A DNA stretch of 64,000 bases, taken from positions 124,001 through 188,000 of the forward strand of contig MPDD01000001.1 in the NCBI GenBank assembly GCA_001874265.1, in the 5' to 3' direction. The notes under the pieces are model-generated. The model searched no databases. It saw only the letters and a program-made list of their open reading frames with translations, and was not told the origin of the DNA. Below, piece by piece: positions 18,156-27,086 of this stretch; within the stretch, counting starts at the first letter, position 1; each line of letters begins with the position of its first letter. Origin of the DNA: Bacteroidetes bacterium MedPE-SWsnd-G1. GTDB lineage: Bacteria; Bacteroidota; Bacteroidia; Flavobacteriales; Flavobacteriaceae. A program made the position numbers and the translations under genes.

Positions 18156-19529
18156 ATGAATTTAAACAAAATTTACAAATTATTTACAGCAATTATTGTT
18201 TCCTCCATTTTAATGGGATGCGAAAGTAAAGATCAAACTCCTTGGGAGCAGATTTTTGATGGGAAGACCTTTGATGGTTGGAATATTAAAGGGGGAGAGG
18301 CTTCTTACGAAATTGTTGATGGAAACATTGTCGGAACATCAACCCTAAATACTCCAAACACATTTCTTTGTTCAAATGAGATGTATGGTGATTTTATACT
18401 GGAATTAGAATATAAAGTAGACTCATTATTGAATTCTGGAATTCAAATAAGAAGTAATAGTATTCCAAATTATTACAATGGAACTGTACATGGATATCAA
18501 ATTGAGATAGATCCATCGGAAAGGGCTTGGAGTGCTGGAATATATGATGAATCTAGAAGAGGGTGGTTAAATCCGCTTAGTGGAAACCCTGAGGCGCAAA
18601 AAGCCTTTAAGCAAAATGACTGGAATCATTATAGGATAGAGGCGATTGGTGATACTATAAAAACATGGATAAATGGAGTTGCTGCTTCTTATTTAATCGA
18701 TGACATGACCGCAGAAGGATTCATTGGTCTACAAGTACATAGTATTGGAAAAGACACCTCGAAAGATGGAACCCAAGTAATTTGGAGGAACATTAATATT
18801 TTAACAAAAGATGTCCAAAAGTATGCTCGTAAATCTGTTCTAGAACCGATTCTAACTAAGAATAGTTTAGTTGGAAATGAGATAAAGGACGGCTGGAAAT
18901 TGTTGTGGGATGGAGAAACTACAAATGGATGGCGAGGTGCAAAATTACCAGAATTTCCAAAACAAGGTTGGGAAATTGAAAATGGTGAACTAACAGTGTT
19001 GGCTTCTGGTGGCGGCGAATCTGAAGCTGGAGGAGACATTGTAACTGAAAAAAAGTTTGGAGATTTTGATTTAAAATTGGAATTTAAAATTACCGAAGGT
19101 GCTAATAGCGGTATCAAATATTATGTAGATACAGAACTTAACAAAGGAACAGGATCTTCTATTGGGTTGGAATTTCAAATTTTGGATGATGCAAAACACC
19201 CAGATGCAAAATTAGGAAATCATGAAGGCAGTAGAACAATCTCTTCTTTATATGATTTAATTCAAGCAAAACCATCAAAATATGTAAAACCAATCGGTCA
19301 ATGGAATAGAGCAAGAATTCGTTCAAGAAACAATCATGTAGAGCATTGGTTAAATGGACAGAAAGTATTGGAATATGAAAGAAAGAGCCCTGAATATAGA
19401 AAGCTAGTAAGTGAAAGCAAATATGTAAAATGGCCTGATTTTGGAGAAGCGGACAGAGGTCGAATATTATTACAAGATCACGGAGATAGAGTCTCTTTTA
19501 GAAATATTAAAATTAAATCTTTAAACTAA
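18156..19529 (+). CDS. Lipoprotein with two DUF1080 (3-keto-disaccharide hydrolase) domains
   Basis: 457 residues. The lipobox LMGC ends at Cys22. Two concanavalin-like DUF1080 domains follow: about 30-215 (WEQIFDGKTFDGW start) and about 245-456 (WKLLWDGETTNGW start). This family includes hydrolases that cleave glycosides already oxidised at C3 of the sugar. The next gene is a Tat-exported Gfo/Idh oxidoreductase six bases downstream, the usual partner. The two halves are clearly duplicated but divergent, so one may serve binding rather than catalysis. Role in a 3-keto-glycoside route is inferred from family and neighbours. Confidence 0.85.
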   Translation: MNLNKIYKLFTAIIVSSILMGCESKDQTPWEQIFDGKTFDGWNIKGGEASYEIVDGNIVGTSTLNTPNTFLCSNEMYGDFILELEYKVDSLLNSGIQIRSNSIPNYYNGTVHGYQIEIDPSERAWSAGIYDESRRGWLNPLSGNPEAQKAFKQNDWNHYRIEAIGDTIKTWINGVAASYLIDDMTAEGFIGLQVHSIGKDTSKDGTQVIWRNINILTKDVQKYARKSVLEPILTKNSLVGNEIKDGWKLLWDGETTNGWRGAKLPEFPKQGWEIENGELTVLASGGGESEAGGDIVTEKKFGDFDLKLEFKITEGANSGIKYYVDTELNKGTGSSIGLEFQILDDAKHPDAKLGNHEGSRTISSLYDLIQAKPSKYVKPIGQWNRARIRSRNNHVEHWLNGQKVLEYERKSPEYRKLVSESKYVKWPDFGEADRGRILLQDHGDRVSFRNIKIKSLN

Positions 19530-19534
19530 TTAGT

Positions 19535-20884
19535 ATGAGTACGAGTAGAAGAAATTTTATAAAAAAGGCAGCTGTTGGTGCTGTAGGAGTTACACTAGGA
19601 AGTAAAGTGAATGCTATGTCGGCAAAAAGTTACTCAAATATCATCGGTGCCAATGACAGAATTAATGTTGCCATTCAAGGGTTAGGTAGAAGAGGAGGTG
19701 GATTTAAGGAGCCTATTGTGACTAAAGAAAACAATGTAAGATTGTTGTATTTATGCGATGTTATGAAAAGTCAAATGGATAAGGCTAATCAATATTTTGG
19801 TAAAGACTTAGACTATAAGATTAAGTTAGAAGGAGATATTAGAAAAGTGTTAGATGATAAAGATTTAGATGCTGTTTTTATGTCAACTCCAGATCACTGG
19901 CATACTCCAGGAGCAATAATGGCAATGAGTGCTGGAAAGCATGTATATCTAGAAAAGCCATGCTCGCATAATATGTTTGAGAATGGATTGATTGTCGATG
20001 CTCAAAAAAAGTACAACAAAGTTGTTCAAATGGGAAATCAACAACGTTCCTCTGGAGATTCTGCAGCAATTATTAAAGAGATTCACGATGGATTAATCGG
20101 TAAAACATATAAGTCTACAGCCTTTTATATTAACACTAGAGGTCGCGTACCTAATCAAACAAAAGCTCCCGTTTTAGACGGTTTGGATTGGGATTTATTT
20201 CAAGGGCCTGCCCCAAGAAGGGAGTACACTCATAATACTTGGGATTACAATTGGCATTGGTACGGTTGGGATTTTGGAACTGCTGAAATGGGTAATAATG
20301 CTACTCATGAATTAGATATAGCTCGTTGGGCATTAAATGTAGAATTACCACAGCAAGTAAATGTGAGAGCAGCTAAAAATCAGTTTTTGGATGATGGCTG
20401 GGAAATGTACGATGCTATGGAAGCTAGATTTACTTTTGCAGATGGACAAGTAATTGAATGGGATGGTCAAAGTAGAAACGGCTATAAAAAATATAACGGA
20501 ATAGGCAGAGGTACTGTTGTTTATGGTTCTGAAGGTTCTATATTTATTGATAGAAGCGGTTATGAAGTGTTTGATTTGACCGGGAAATCAATTAGAAATA
20601 GTCAAAACGAAGAAACAGAAAGTGGATTGGCTTTAGGTGGAGGTGGAAGTTTGACCACAAGGCATGCGGTAAACTTTTTTGAAACAATACGTGGAAAGCA
20701 AGAGTTAACTTCTCCAATAACTGAAGGAGCAACAAGTCAGGCCATGACGCATTATGCGAATATTGCTTATAGAGCTGGTAAGTCAACCTTAGAAATAGAT
20801 GATAAATCTGGTGTTATTTATGATAGAAAAGCCATGGAGTATTGGTCGAGAGAATACGAACAAGGTTGGAAGCCTAAATTGTAA
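19535..20884 (+). CDS. Tat-exported Gfo/Idh/MocA-family oxidoreductase
   Basis: 449 residues. The N-terminus STSRRNFIKKAAVGAVGVTL is a twin-arginine signal (Arg5-Arg6), so the protein is exported folded with its nucleotide cofactor. A Rossmann domain follows (VAIQGLGRRGGG, then YLCDV) with the family motif EKPCSH, and a C-terminal alpha/beta substrate domain (GWDFGTAEMGNNATHELDIARW). Such proteins act on sugars, for instance oxidising or reducing the C3 hydroxyl. It is paired with the DUF1080 lipoprotein and faces a heme lipoprotein that might accept electrons. Confidence 0.87.
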   Translation: MSTSRRNFIKKAAVGAVGVTLGSKVNAMSAKSYSNIIGANDRINVAIQGLGRRGGGFKEPIVTKENNVRLLYLCDVMKSQMDKANQYFGKDLDYKIKLEGDIRKVLDDKDLDAVFMSTPDHWHTPGAIMAMSAGKHVYLEKPCSHNMFENGLIVDAQKKYNKVVQMGNQQRSSGDSAAIIKEIHDGLIGKTYKSTAFYINTRGRVPNQTKAPVLDGLDWDLFQGPAPRREYTHNTWDYNWHWYGWDFGTAEMGNNATHELDIARWALNVELPQQVNVRAAKNQFLDDGWEMYDAMEARFTFADGQVIEWDGQSRNGYKKYNGIGRGTVVYGSEGSIFIDRSGYEVFDLTGKSIRNSQNEETESGLALGGGGSLTTRHAVNFFETIRGKQELTSPITEGATSQAMTHYANIAYRAGKSTLEIDDKSGVIYDRKAMEYWSREYEQGWKPKL

Positions 20885-20895
20885 AATAAACTATT

Positions 20896-20921
20896 AAACT
20901 CCCTAATTTTTAAGGGAGTTT
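20896..20921. terminator. Terminator shared by converging genes, overlapping a stop codon
   Basis: AAACTCCCT (20896-20904) pairs with AAGGGAGTTT (20912-20921). It follows the oxidoreductase on the plus strand. On the minus strand it overlaps the last codons and TAG stop of the heme lipoprotein gene at 20903-20905. Both sides have A/T runs. Confidence 0.75.
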
Positions 20922-23140
20922 ATTTCTTCTTGAGTATAAGAATTTCCATCTTTTGGAGTTTCATTTCTTATCGACTCGATTTCATCTAGAGTAATTTTTT
21001 TAGATTTTGTAGTAAAGGCATTTCGCAAATAACTAATGATGTCAGAAACATCTTTATTGGTAATTGTTGGGTTGTTAACCAAACCTGGCATTTCTCCGTT
21101 AAACTCATAGTCAATCCCATTGACAGTAATAGGGCCATGCAAACCATGTAAAATAATTCTTGCTAAGGTTTCATCACTACCAGTTACAAACTCTGAGTTT
21201 GATAATGGAGGAGCAACGCCAGAAATACCATCTCCACCGCTACCATGACAAGTAGCACAAGTATTCTTAAACAAATAATAACCAGAAGTTCTAGAATCTG
21301 TACTTACGGATTCATTTACAAATATGGAATTCTTTTTATCCGTTTCCTTATTAGTAATTACTTGAATTAATTCCTCTTTAATTGAATTATTTGGATTTTC
21401 AATTGCCATTAAAAAGGACTCCTCCTTATTACTTAAACTAGAAATAATAGCGTCATTGAAACGCTCATTATTCAGATGTTTTTTATTGATTGTTTTTAGG
21501 ATCGGTAAAAATAATTTAGGAGAAATATTAGTCCATTTTCCTAAAGACAAAGCAACATATAAGTCTAACTGAATATCATTTTTTTCTAATGCAGAATTAA
21601 TTAATTCTATCATTTTAGAGTCATTTTCTTTAAAGGCATATTTTTCTAAAAGAACTAGGCAGTGTGACATGAAATCTATATCTGATATACTAGAAGCATA
21701 TTCATATAAAAGATTAAAACTCAATTGATCTAAACCTTCTAATGCGTACAATGCATGTGTTTTGGCTAATTCGTTTTTACTTATTTCAATCAGTTCTTTT
21801 AGCATTGGAGCTGCATCCAAATTATGCTGGTACACAAGCATATGCTGTACTCGGTCTCGTATCCATCCATCCTTGCTTTCTAATTTATTAACCAGTTCTT
21901 TGCTGGTTAAGGCTTCTAGATTCGGTAATGGAGTTTCCTTAAAATTAGATGGAGAAACCTTTAAGATTCTCCCCATACCAATAATGGTATCTAATTGCTT
22001 TATGGCTAATTGTTCTTTTAAATATGGAGACATATAGGCTTTATCTTGAATAATACCTCTATGCATGTCAACAATATACATATTACCGTCAGGGCCATTA
22101 AAAAGGTTTACTGGTCTAAAGCCTTCATCAGTAGAAGCTAAGAATTCACGATCATCCCAAGCATATTTGGCATTTGTAATATCACCATTGAAGGTCAAAA
22201 TATTACGCTTTATCAAATTAGCTTCAGGTGCACATACAAAAGCATTTTGACTGTGGCTATGCGGAAAAGTACTACCTCTATAAATTAACGGACCACACGC
22301 AGAAGTTACATCTACCAAAATACTGTCTTTATCTAAAACACCTTTCATATAGCCTCTGTTTACAGAGGTTGCATGTAATGGATAAACCCGCTGACTTTCT
22401 GTAAGTGTTTTGTTTATTAATTTTCTTGGAGTGTGATATGGATTGCCAATTGCTGTATTTGGTAACACATGATCTCCCATTAATTGAATGGCGTTGTTGT
22501 TAACATATAAACGGCCAAAATTATCTTTTGTAATTCCCCATTGCCCTCGATATGAGGTTGGTTCTTTATGCCATATTCCGTTTTTTCTCTGGTATCTAAA
22601 ATTTGATTTAGCGTTGTAGATCCAGTTGTCCGTATGCATCATTAAGCCGTTTGGTTGATGTTCTACATTTCCGCCATCGGCATATAAAGAATCTACTAAA
22701 ACTTTGTTTTTAGGTTTGTCATTTTCAATATTTACAAACCACAAATTTGGTGGTTCTGCATATAATAAGCCGCCATAAACGTGCGCCAATGCTCTCGGTA
22801 GCACCAGATCTTTCATGAAAAGTTTAGAGTGGTCAGCAACACCATCCTTGTCCAAATCTTCTAAAATGGAAATCGTTCCATTGGGCATTTCTTGAGATAA
22901 ACCTTCAATAGTCTGCATGTACCCTTTCATTTCAACAACCCACATTCTCCCCTCATTATCAAAATCCATGGCAACAGGTGCTTCAATAAAAGGTTCAGAA
23001 GCAATGGCTTCAACTTTAAACCCTTCTTCAATTACATAGTTTTCTAAAGAGATTTTGGTTTCGTTAAATTCATCATTTTTACAACTTGATACAATGGAGC
23101 AAAGCAGTATTAAAAGGACAAAAATTCTGTTGAGATTCAT
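20903..23140 (-). CDS. PVC-type heme-binding lipoprotein with beta-propeller, HEAT-like and cytochrome c domains
   Basis: 745 residues. Lipoprotein signal with lipobox ending SSC near residue 20. The first 400 residues form a sugar-dehydrogenase-like beta-propeller (PVAMDFDNEGRMWVVEM, NGLMMHTDNWIYN). A helical repeat region follows, and then a cytochrome c domain with heme motif CATCH at 628-632 and a likely axial Met in GEMPG. This architecture is widespread in Planctomycetota and Bacteroidota. The enzyme reaction is not established by sequence. Placement next to Gfo/Idh and DUF1080 genes suggests periplasmic sugar oxidation with electrons passed to heme. It has its own promoter in the gap shared with the nucleotidyltransferase gene. 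Confidence 0.82.
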   Translation of the reverse strand: MNLNRIFVLLILLCSIVSSCKNDEFNETKISLENYVIEEGFKVEAIASEPFIEAPVAMDFDNEGRMWVVEMKGYMQTIEGLSQEMPNGTISILEDLDKDGVADHSKLFMKDLVLPRALAHVYGGLLYAEPPNLWFVNIENDKPKNKVLVDSLYADGGNVEHQPNGLMMHTDNWIYNAKSNFRYQRKNGIWHKEPTSYRGQWGITKDNFGRLYVNNNAIQLMGDHVLPNTAIGNPYHTPRKLINKTLTESQRVYPLHATSVNRGYMKGVLDKDSILVDVTSACGPLIYRGSTFPHSHSQNAFVCAPEANLIKRNILTFNGDITNAKYAWDDREFLASTDEGFRPVNLFNGPDGNMYIVDMHRGIIQDKAYMSPYLKEQLAIKQLDTIIGMGRILKVSPSNFKETPLPNLEALTSKELVNKLESKDGWIRDRVQHMLVYQHNLDAAPMLKELIEISKNELAKTHALYALEGLDQLSFNLLYEYASSISDIDFMSHCLVLLEKYAFKENDSKMIELINSALEKNDIQLDLYVALSLGKWTNISPKLFLPILKTINKKHLNNERFNDAIISSLSNKEESFLMAIENPNNSIKEELIQVITNKETDKKNSIFVNESVSTDSRTSGYYLFKNTCATCHGSGGDGISGVAPPLSNSEFVTGSDETLARIILHGLHGPITVNGIDYEFNGEMPGLVNNPTITNKDVSDIISYLRNAFTTKSKKITLDEIESIRNETPKDGNSYTQEEINSLKN

Positions 23141-23322
23141 ATTTGATATTAAATTGTTGAAATTGTGAACAATTCAGCGAATATATGTAAAATATCAATT
23201 GGATTTCTTCAGGGCTTATCAATCTAAATTTTTAAGGTGAAACCCTTTTAATTTATTATGTTTGTGTTCGTTTTTTAAAGAAAAGAAAAAACAAATATTA
23301 AAATATAATAATAGAAACTTTT

Positions 23323-24234
23323 ATGAGTAAAAATAAACCAACTTTGGTAATCCTAGCGGCAGGAATGGGTAGTAGATATGGAGGGTTAAAACAAATGGAT
23401 TCATTCACTCCAGAAGGAGATGCAATTATGGATTTTTCAATTTACGATGCCTTAAAAGCAGGCTTCGGAAAATTTGTATTTATTATTAGAAAAAGTTTTG
23501 AAGCTGATTTTCGTGCAGTAATTGATAAAAAGTTAGAAGGTAAGGCAGAAGTTGCATATGTTTTTCAAGAGTTAGACAATGTGCCAGAAAAGTATGTGAA
23601 TCCTGATAGGGTAAAACCATGGGGGACGGGACATGCTATGATGGTTGCAAAAGATGAAGTAAAAGAAAATTTTGCAATTATTAATGCGGATGATTTTTAT
23701 GGTCAGGAAGCTTTTGAAGTTATGGCAAGGTCTTTAGAAAGTAAATCGACAGATTCATATGAATTTAATATGATGGCATACGCATTAATTAATACCATTT
23801 CTGAGCATGGTTTTGTGTCGAGAGGTGAATGTACTGTTGATGAAAATGGATTTTTGACCGACGTTACTGAAAGAACTCATATCGAAATGATTGATGGGGA
23901 ATTGAAACGTAAAGATGATGAAGGTCAATTTGTTCCTATTGCAGAAAACACGGTGGTTTCAATGAATTTCTGGGGATTCACTCGAAAATGTTTTGAGTTT
24001 GGAGGCAAATTATTCGAAACTTTTTTAGAAGACAATAAAGAAAATTTAAAAGCAGAATTTTATTTGCCAACCATTGTAAATGAAATAATCAATTCTGATA
24101 TTGCTTCGGTTGAGGTATTGAAATCGGATGCAAAATGGTTTGGAGTTACTTATAAAGAAGATAAAGAAATTGTAGTAAATGCTATTCAGAAATTAAGAGA
24201 CACTAAGGTATATCCTACAAAACTTTGGGAATAG
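23323..24234 (+). CDS. Sugar-phosphate nucleotidyltransferase
   Basis: 303 residues, GT-A-like nucleotidyltransferase. The N-terminal nucleotide loop is LAAGMGSRYGGLKQMDSF (residues 11-28), and the metal-binding aspartates are in IINADDFYG near 125. It should couple a sugar 1-phosphate to a nucleotide with release of pyrophosphate. The gene ends two bases before a NahK-like sugar kinase, so the pair could convert free N-acetylhexosamine to its 1-phosphate and then to a UDP-sugar. A -7 box TATGTTTG lies at 23257-23264 but no convincing -33 was seen. The exact sugar is unknown. Confidence 0.82.
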   Translation: MSKNKPTLVILAAGMGSRYGGLKQMDSFTPEGDAIMDFSIYDALKAGFGKFVFIIRKSFEADFRAVIDKKLEGKAEVAYVFQELDNVPEKYVNPDRVKPWGTGHAMMVAKDEVKENFAIINADDFYGQEAFEVMARSLESKSTDSYEFNMMAYALINTISEHGFVSRGECTVDENGFLTDVTERTHIEMIDGELKRKDDEGQFVPIAENTVVSMNFWGFTRKCFEFGGKLFETFLEDNKENLKAEFYLPTIVNEIINSDIASVEVLKSDAKWFGVTYKEDKEIVVNAIQKLRDTKVYPTKLWE

Positions 24235-24236
24235 AG

Positions 24237-25304
24237 ATGAAAAATGAACTGTTAAATTCAATTTTCAGATATTTTCAACACGATTCAGAATATGATTCCT
24301 ACTCTGAGTTGGCATCAGGACATATTAATGACACCTATTTAGTACATACAAAAACGAATAATAAATTTGTGTTGCAAAGAATCAATCATGGTGTTTTTAA
24401 AGATGTACCAGGGTTAATTTCTAACAAAGTTTTAGTAAGTGAACATTTACGTAAAAAAATGAGTCATTTACCAGAACATCAGTTGCAACGTAATGTATTG
24501 ACTTTTGTAAAAACAAAAGAAGGCGCTTTTTATCATAAAGATACAGAAGGTAATTTTTGGAATCTTATGATTTTCATTGACAATAGTCAAACCTTTGAAT
24601 TAGTGACTGATAAGGAAATAGCCTATGAAGGAGGGAAACTCTCGGGAGAATTCTTGAATTTAACGAGCGATTTTGACGCATCCAAATTAATCGATGTCAT
24701 TCCAAAATTTCATGACATGTCATTTAGATACTGGCAATTTGACGAAGCGATGAAAACCGCTTCAGATGAAAGAAAAGAAAAGGCAAATGACTGCATTCAA
24801 AAAGTTGAAGAACTGAGAGAAGAAATGCACATTATTCAGAATTTAAAGTATGCTGGTGAGATTAGAACGCGAGTTACACATAACGATACAAAAATTTCGA
24901 ATGCTTTATTTGATATGGAGAACAAAGGTCTCTGTGTTATTGATACCGATACCGTAATGGCAGGAATTGTGCACTACGATTTTGGAGATGCTATTAGAAC
25001 TATTTGTAATACAGCAGCCGAAGATGAACAGGATCTAGATAAGGTTACTTTCAATGAATCTTTTTATCATGCCTATGTAAAAGGATTTATGGAGAAAGTA
25101 GAAAGTTCTTTAACTCCGACCGAAATCAAGTATTTGCCTTTAGGAGCAAAGTCCATGATTTTTATAATGGCTATTCGTTTTTTAACAGATTTCTTAAATA
25201 ACGATGTGTACTATAAAACGATATATGTCGAGCATAATTTAGTACGTGCTAAAAACCAATTGAAACTTATTGAGAGTTTTTCAGAAAAGATAAACTTGAA
25301 TTAA
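24237..25304 (+). CDS. NahK-like sugar 1-kinase, aminoglycoside phosphotransferase fold
   Basis: 355 residues from the ATG at 24237. A TTG 12 bases upstream would overlap the previous gene and is less likely. The length and order of motifs agree with N-acetylhexosamine 1-kinases: THNDTKISNALFD (catalytic loop with Asp) and CVIDTDTVMAG followed by YDFGDAIR (metal-binding Asp). Two bases separate it from the nucleotidyltransferase stop. Together they form a salvage module that bypasses the glucosamine 6-phosphate route. Choline- or aminoglycoside-kinase activity is possible for the fold but less likely here. Confidence 0.82.
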   Translation: MKNELLNSIFRYFQHDSEYDSYSELASGHINDTYLVHTKTNNKFVLQRINHGVFKDVPGLISNKVLVSEHLRKKMSHLPEHQLQRNVLTFVKTKEGAFYHKDTEGNFWNLMIFIDNSQTFELVTDKEIAYEGGKLSGEFLNLTSDFDASKLIDVIPKFHDMSFRYWQFDEAMKTASDERKEKANDCIQKVEELREEMHIIQNLKYAGEIRTRVTHNDTKISNALFDMENKGLCVIDTDTVMAGIVHYDFGDAIRTICNTAAEDEQDLDKVTFNESFYHAYVKGFMEKVESSLTPTEIKYLPLGAKSMIFIMAIRFLTDFLNNDVYYKTIYVEHNLVRAKNQLKLIESFSEKINLN

Positions 25305-25331
25305 AATCTATTTTAATAGTAGAAGATTTAG

Positions 25332-25364
25332 AAGAACCGCTCAAAATGAGTGGTTCTTTTTTTT
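25332..25364 (+). terminator. Intrinsic terminator after the kinase gene
   Basis: 12-pair stem (25332-25343 with 25347-25358, one G-T pair) with a three-base loop and an eight-base T-run. It ends the nucleotidyltransferase-kinase transcript. Confidence 0.92.
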
Positions 25365-25640
25365 GATAATATCAGATTTTAGAGTGATTTTTAGGTTAAA
25401 ATAGTATAGATGAATGTGCTCTAGGTAGTTGAGGTTGTTTAAATTTCTAACTAATTTAGAAATCGAAAAATATCAATAGAAATTCAAAGTATTCATTTTT
25501 GTCATTGAATTTAGTACATTTAATGGTTTGCTTTAGAAAGTGTTTAAATTTTGATGATATGTGTATTTATTCTTTAGCAGAATTAGTAGTAAGACTTACG
25601 AATATTAATATTGTAAAAACCAAAATAGAATTATCCTTGT
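25365..25640. other. Intergenic region before the TRAP operon
   Basis: About 275 bases of AT-rich sequence between the terminator and the TRAP binding-protein gene. I saw no gene, leader peptide with repeated codons, strong hairpin or clear palindrome. TAGTACATTT and TATCCTTG-like words could be weak promoter parts, but none has a convincing partner. Confidence 0.5.
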
Positions 25641-26618
25641 ATGAAAAAACATGAATTTGTGGCGCTGGTTTTAGTGCTATTAACCTTATTTTCTTGCAGT
25701 TCAGTACGTCAAGAAAAAACCATAAAACTAGGGCATGGCTTAGATATGAGTCATTCTGTTCATAAAGCGATGGTAATGATGCAGGCGGAATTGGAAAAGA
25801 TATCTGATGGTGAATTAAAAATTGAAATTTATCCAAATCAACAATTGGGGTCTGAAAGGCAATGCTTGGAGTTATTGCAAATAGGTAGTTTAGGAATGAC
25901 AAAAGTATCTGCTGCAGTTATGGAAAACTTTTCACCAGATATGAAAGTGTTCGGATTGCCATTTTTATTCAGAAATAAAGAGCATGCTTTTAAGGTTTTA
26001 GATGGTGAGATTGGAAAGGGATTATTAAATGGCGCTGAAAAATATTGGCTAAAAGGTTTGGGGTATTATGATTCTGGAAGCCGTAGTTTTTATACAAAAG
26101 AAAAACCTGTACAAACACCCGCAGATCTTGAAGGTTTAAAAATTAGAGTAATGGAAAGCGTTACTGCTATGAATATGGTAAGCAAATTAGGAGGCTCTCC
26201 AACGCCTATCTCTTGGGGAGAATTGTACACCTCATTGCAACAAGGAGTTGTAGATGGCGCAGAAAACAACCCTCCAAGTTTTTATTTGTCGAGACATTAC
26301 GAAGTGTGTAAATATTACGCATTAGATGAGCATACCACCATTCCGGATGTTTTAATAGTAAGTACCCATTTATGGGATTCATTAAATATTCAGGAACAAG
26401 AGTGGTTGCAAAAAGCAGTAGATGCATCCGTTGTTTATCAAAGGGAATTATGGGCCTTGGCTGAACAAGAGGCTTTAGATGCAGTTGTAAAGGCTGGGGT
26501 AAAAGTGATTCGACCAGATAAGAATCCATTTATGGAAAAAGTTTCATCCATTTATGAAGAGTACAAAGATGATGTGAAAGTATATGAGTTGTTAAAAGAA
26601 ATTCAACAAATAAAATAA
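25641..26618 (+). CDS. TRAP transporter substrate-binding lipoprotein (DctP family)
   Basis: 325 residues. The lipobox LFSC ends at Cys19, so the binding protein is tethered to the membrane. The DctP fold is clear from MVMMQAELEKISDGELKIEIYPNQQLGSERQ and from LKIRVMESVTAMNM, where the Arg should bind the carboxylate of the substrate. WGELYTSLQQGVVDGAENN is the usual signature. First gene of a complete TRAP operon with DctQ and DctM. A hexuronate is a reasonable cargo because uxaC-uxuA lie 9 kb away, but the window does not prove it. Confidence 0.92.
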   Translation: MKKHEFVALVLVLLTLFSCSSVRQEKTIKLGHGLDMSHSVHKAMVMMQAELEKISDGELKIEIYPNQQLGSERQCLELLQIGSLGMTKVSAAVMENFSPDMKVFGLPFLFRNKEHAFKVLDGEIGKGLLNGAEKYWLKGLGYYDSGSRSFYTKEKPVQTPADLEGLKIRVMESVTAMNMVSKLGGSPTPISWGELYTSLQQGVVDGAENNPPSFYLSRHYEVCKYYALDEHTTIPDVLIVSTHLWDSLNIQEQEWLQKAVDASVVYQRELWALAEQEALDAVVKAGVKVIRPDKNPFMEKVSSIYEEYKDDVKVYELLKEIQQIK

Positions 26619-26624
26619 ATTGGG

Positions 26625-27086
26625 ATGTTGAAAGAAAAAATAGATGCCGTTTTAGGTAGAGTTCTAGTGGTAATTATGGCTGTAATGGTTTTAAATGTGC
26701 TTTGGCAAGTGTTTGCAAGATTTGTTTTGGGGACTCCAAGTTCTTTTACTGATGAGTTGGCGAGGTATTTAATGATTTGGGTTGGTGTTTTAGGTGCGGC
26801 TTATATTTCGGGTAAAAATATGCATGTAGCCATAGATTTAATACCTTCAAAATTGAATAAAAATAATCAGTTGTTCTTAAAGAAGATTGTAAGTGTTGTT
26901 ATTATTCTGTTTTGCTTTTTTGCTTTAATTATTGGTGGTGGTCGCTTGGTTTATATTACGTATACTTTAGAACAATTTTCTCCAGCGTTACAAATTCCTT
27001 TGGCCCTGGTATATTTGGTTATTCCTATAAGTGGAGCCTTAATTATTTTCTATAAAGTTTCTGATATTTTAAACAAGCAATCGTAA
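26625..27086 (+). CDS. TRAP transporter small permease (DctQ)
   Basis: 153 residues with four hydrophobic segments (about 9-30, 45-62, 85-105, 125-145), the normal DctQ layout. RFVLGTPSSFTDELARYLMIWVG is the recognised family region. It is separated by six bases from the binding-protein gene and its stop overlaps the DctM start by one base. It works with DctM in the inner membrane to drive uptake by a sodium gradient. Confidence 0.93.
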   Translation: MLKEKIDAVLGRVLVVIMAVMVLNVLWQVFARFVLGTPSSFTDELARYLMIWVGVLGAAYISGKNMHVAIDLIPSKLNKNNQLFLKKIVSVVIILFCFFALIIGGGRLVYITYTLEQFSPALQIPLALVYLVIPISGALIIFYKVSDILNKQS

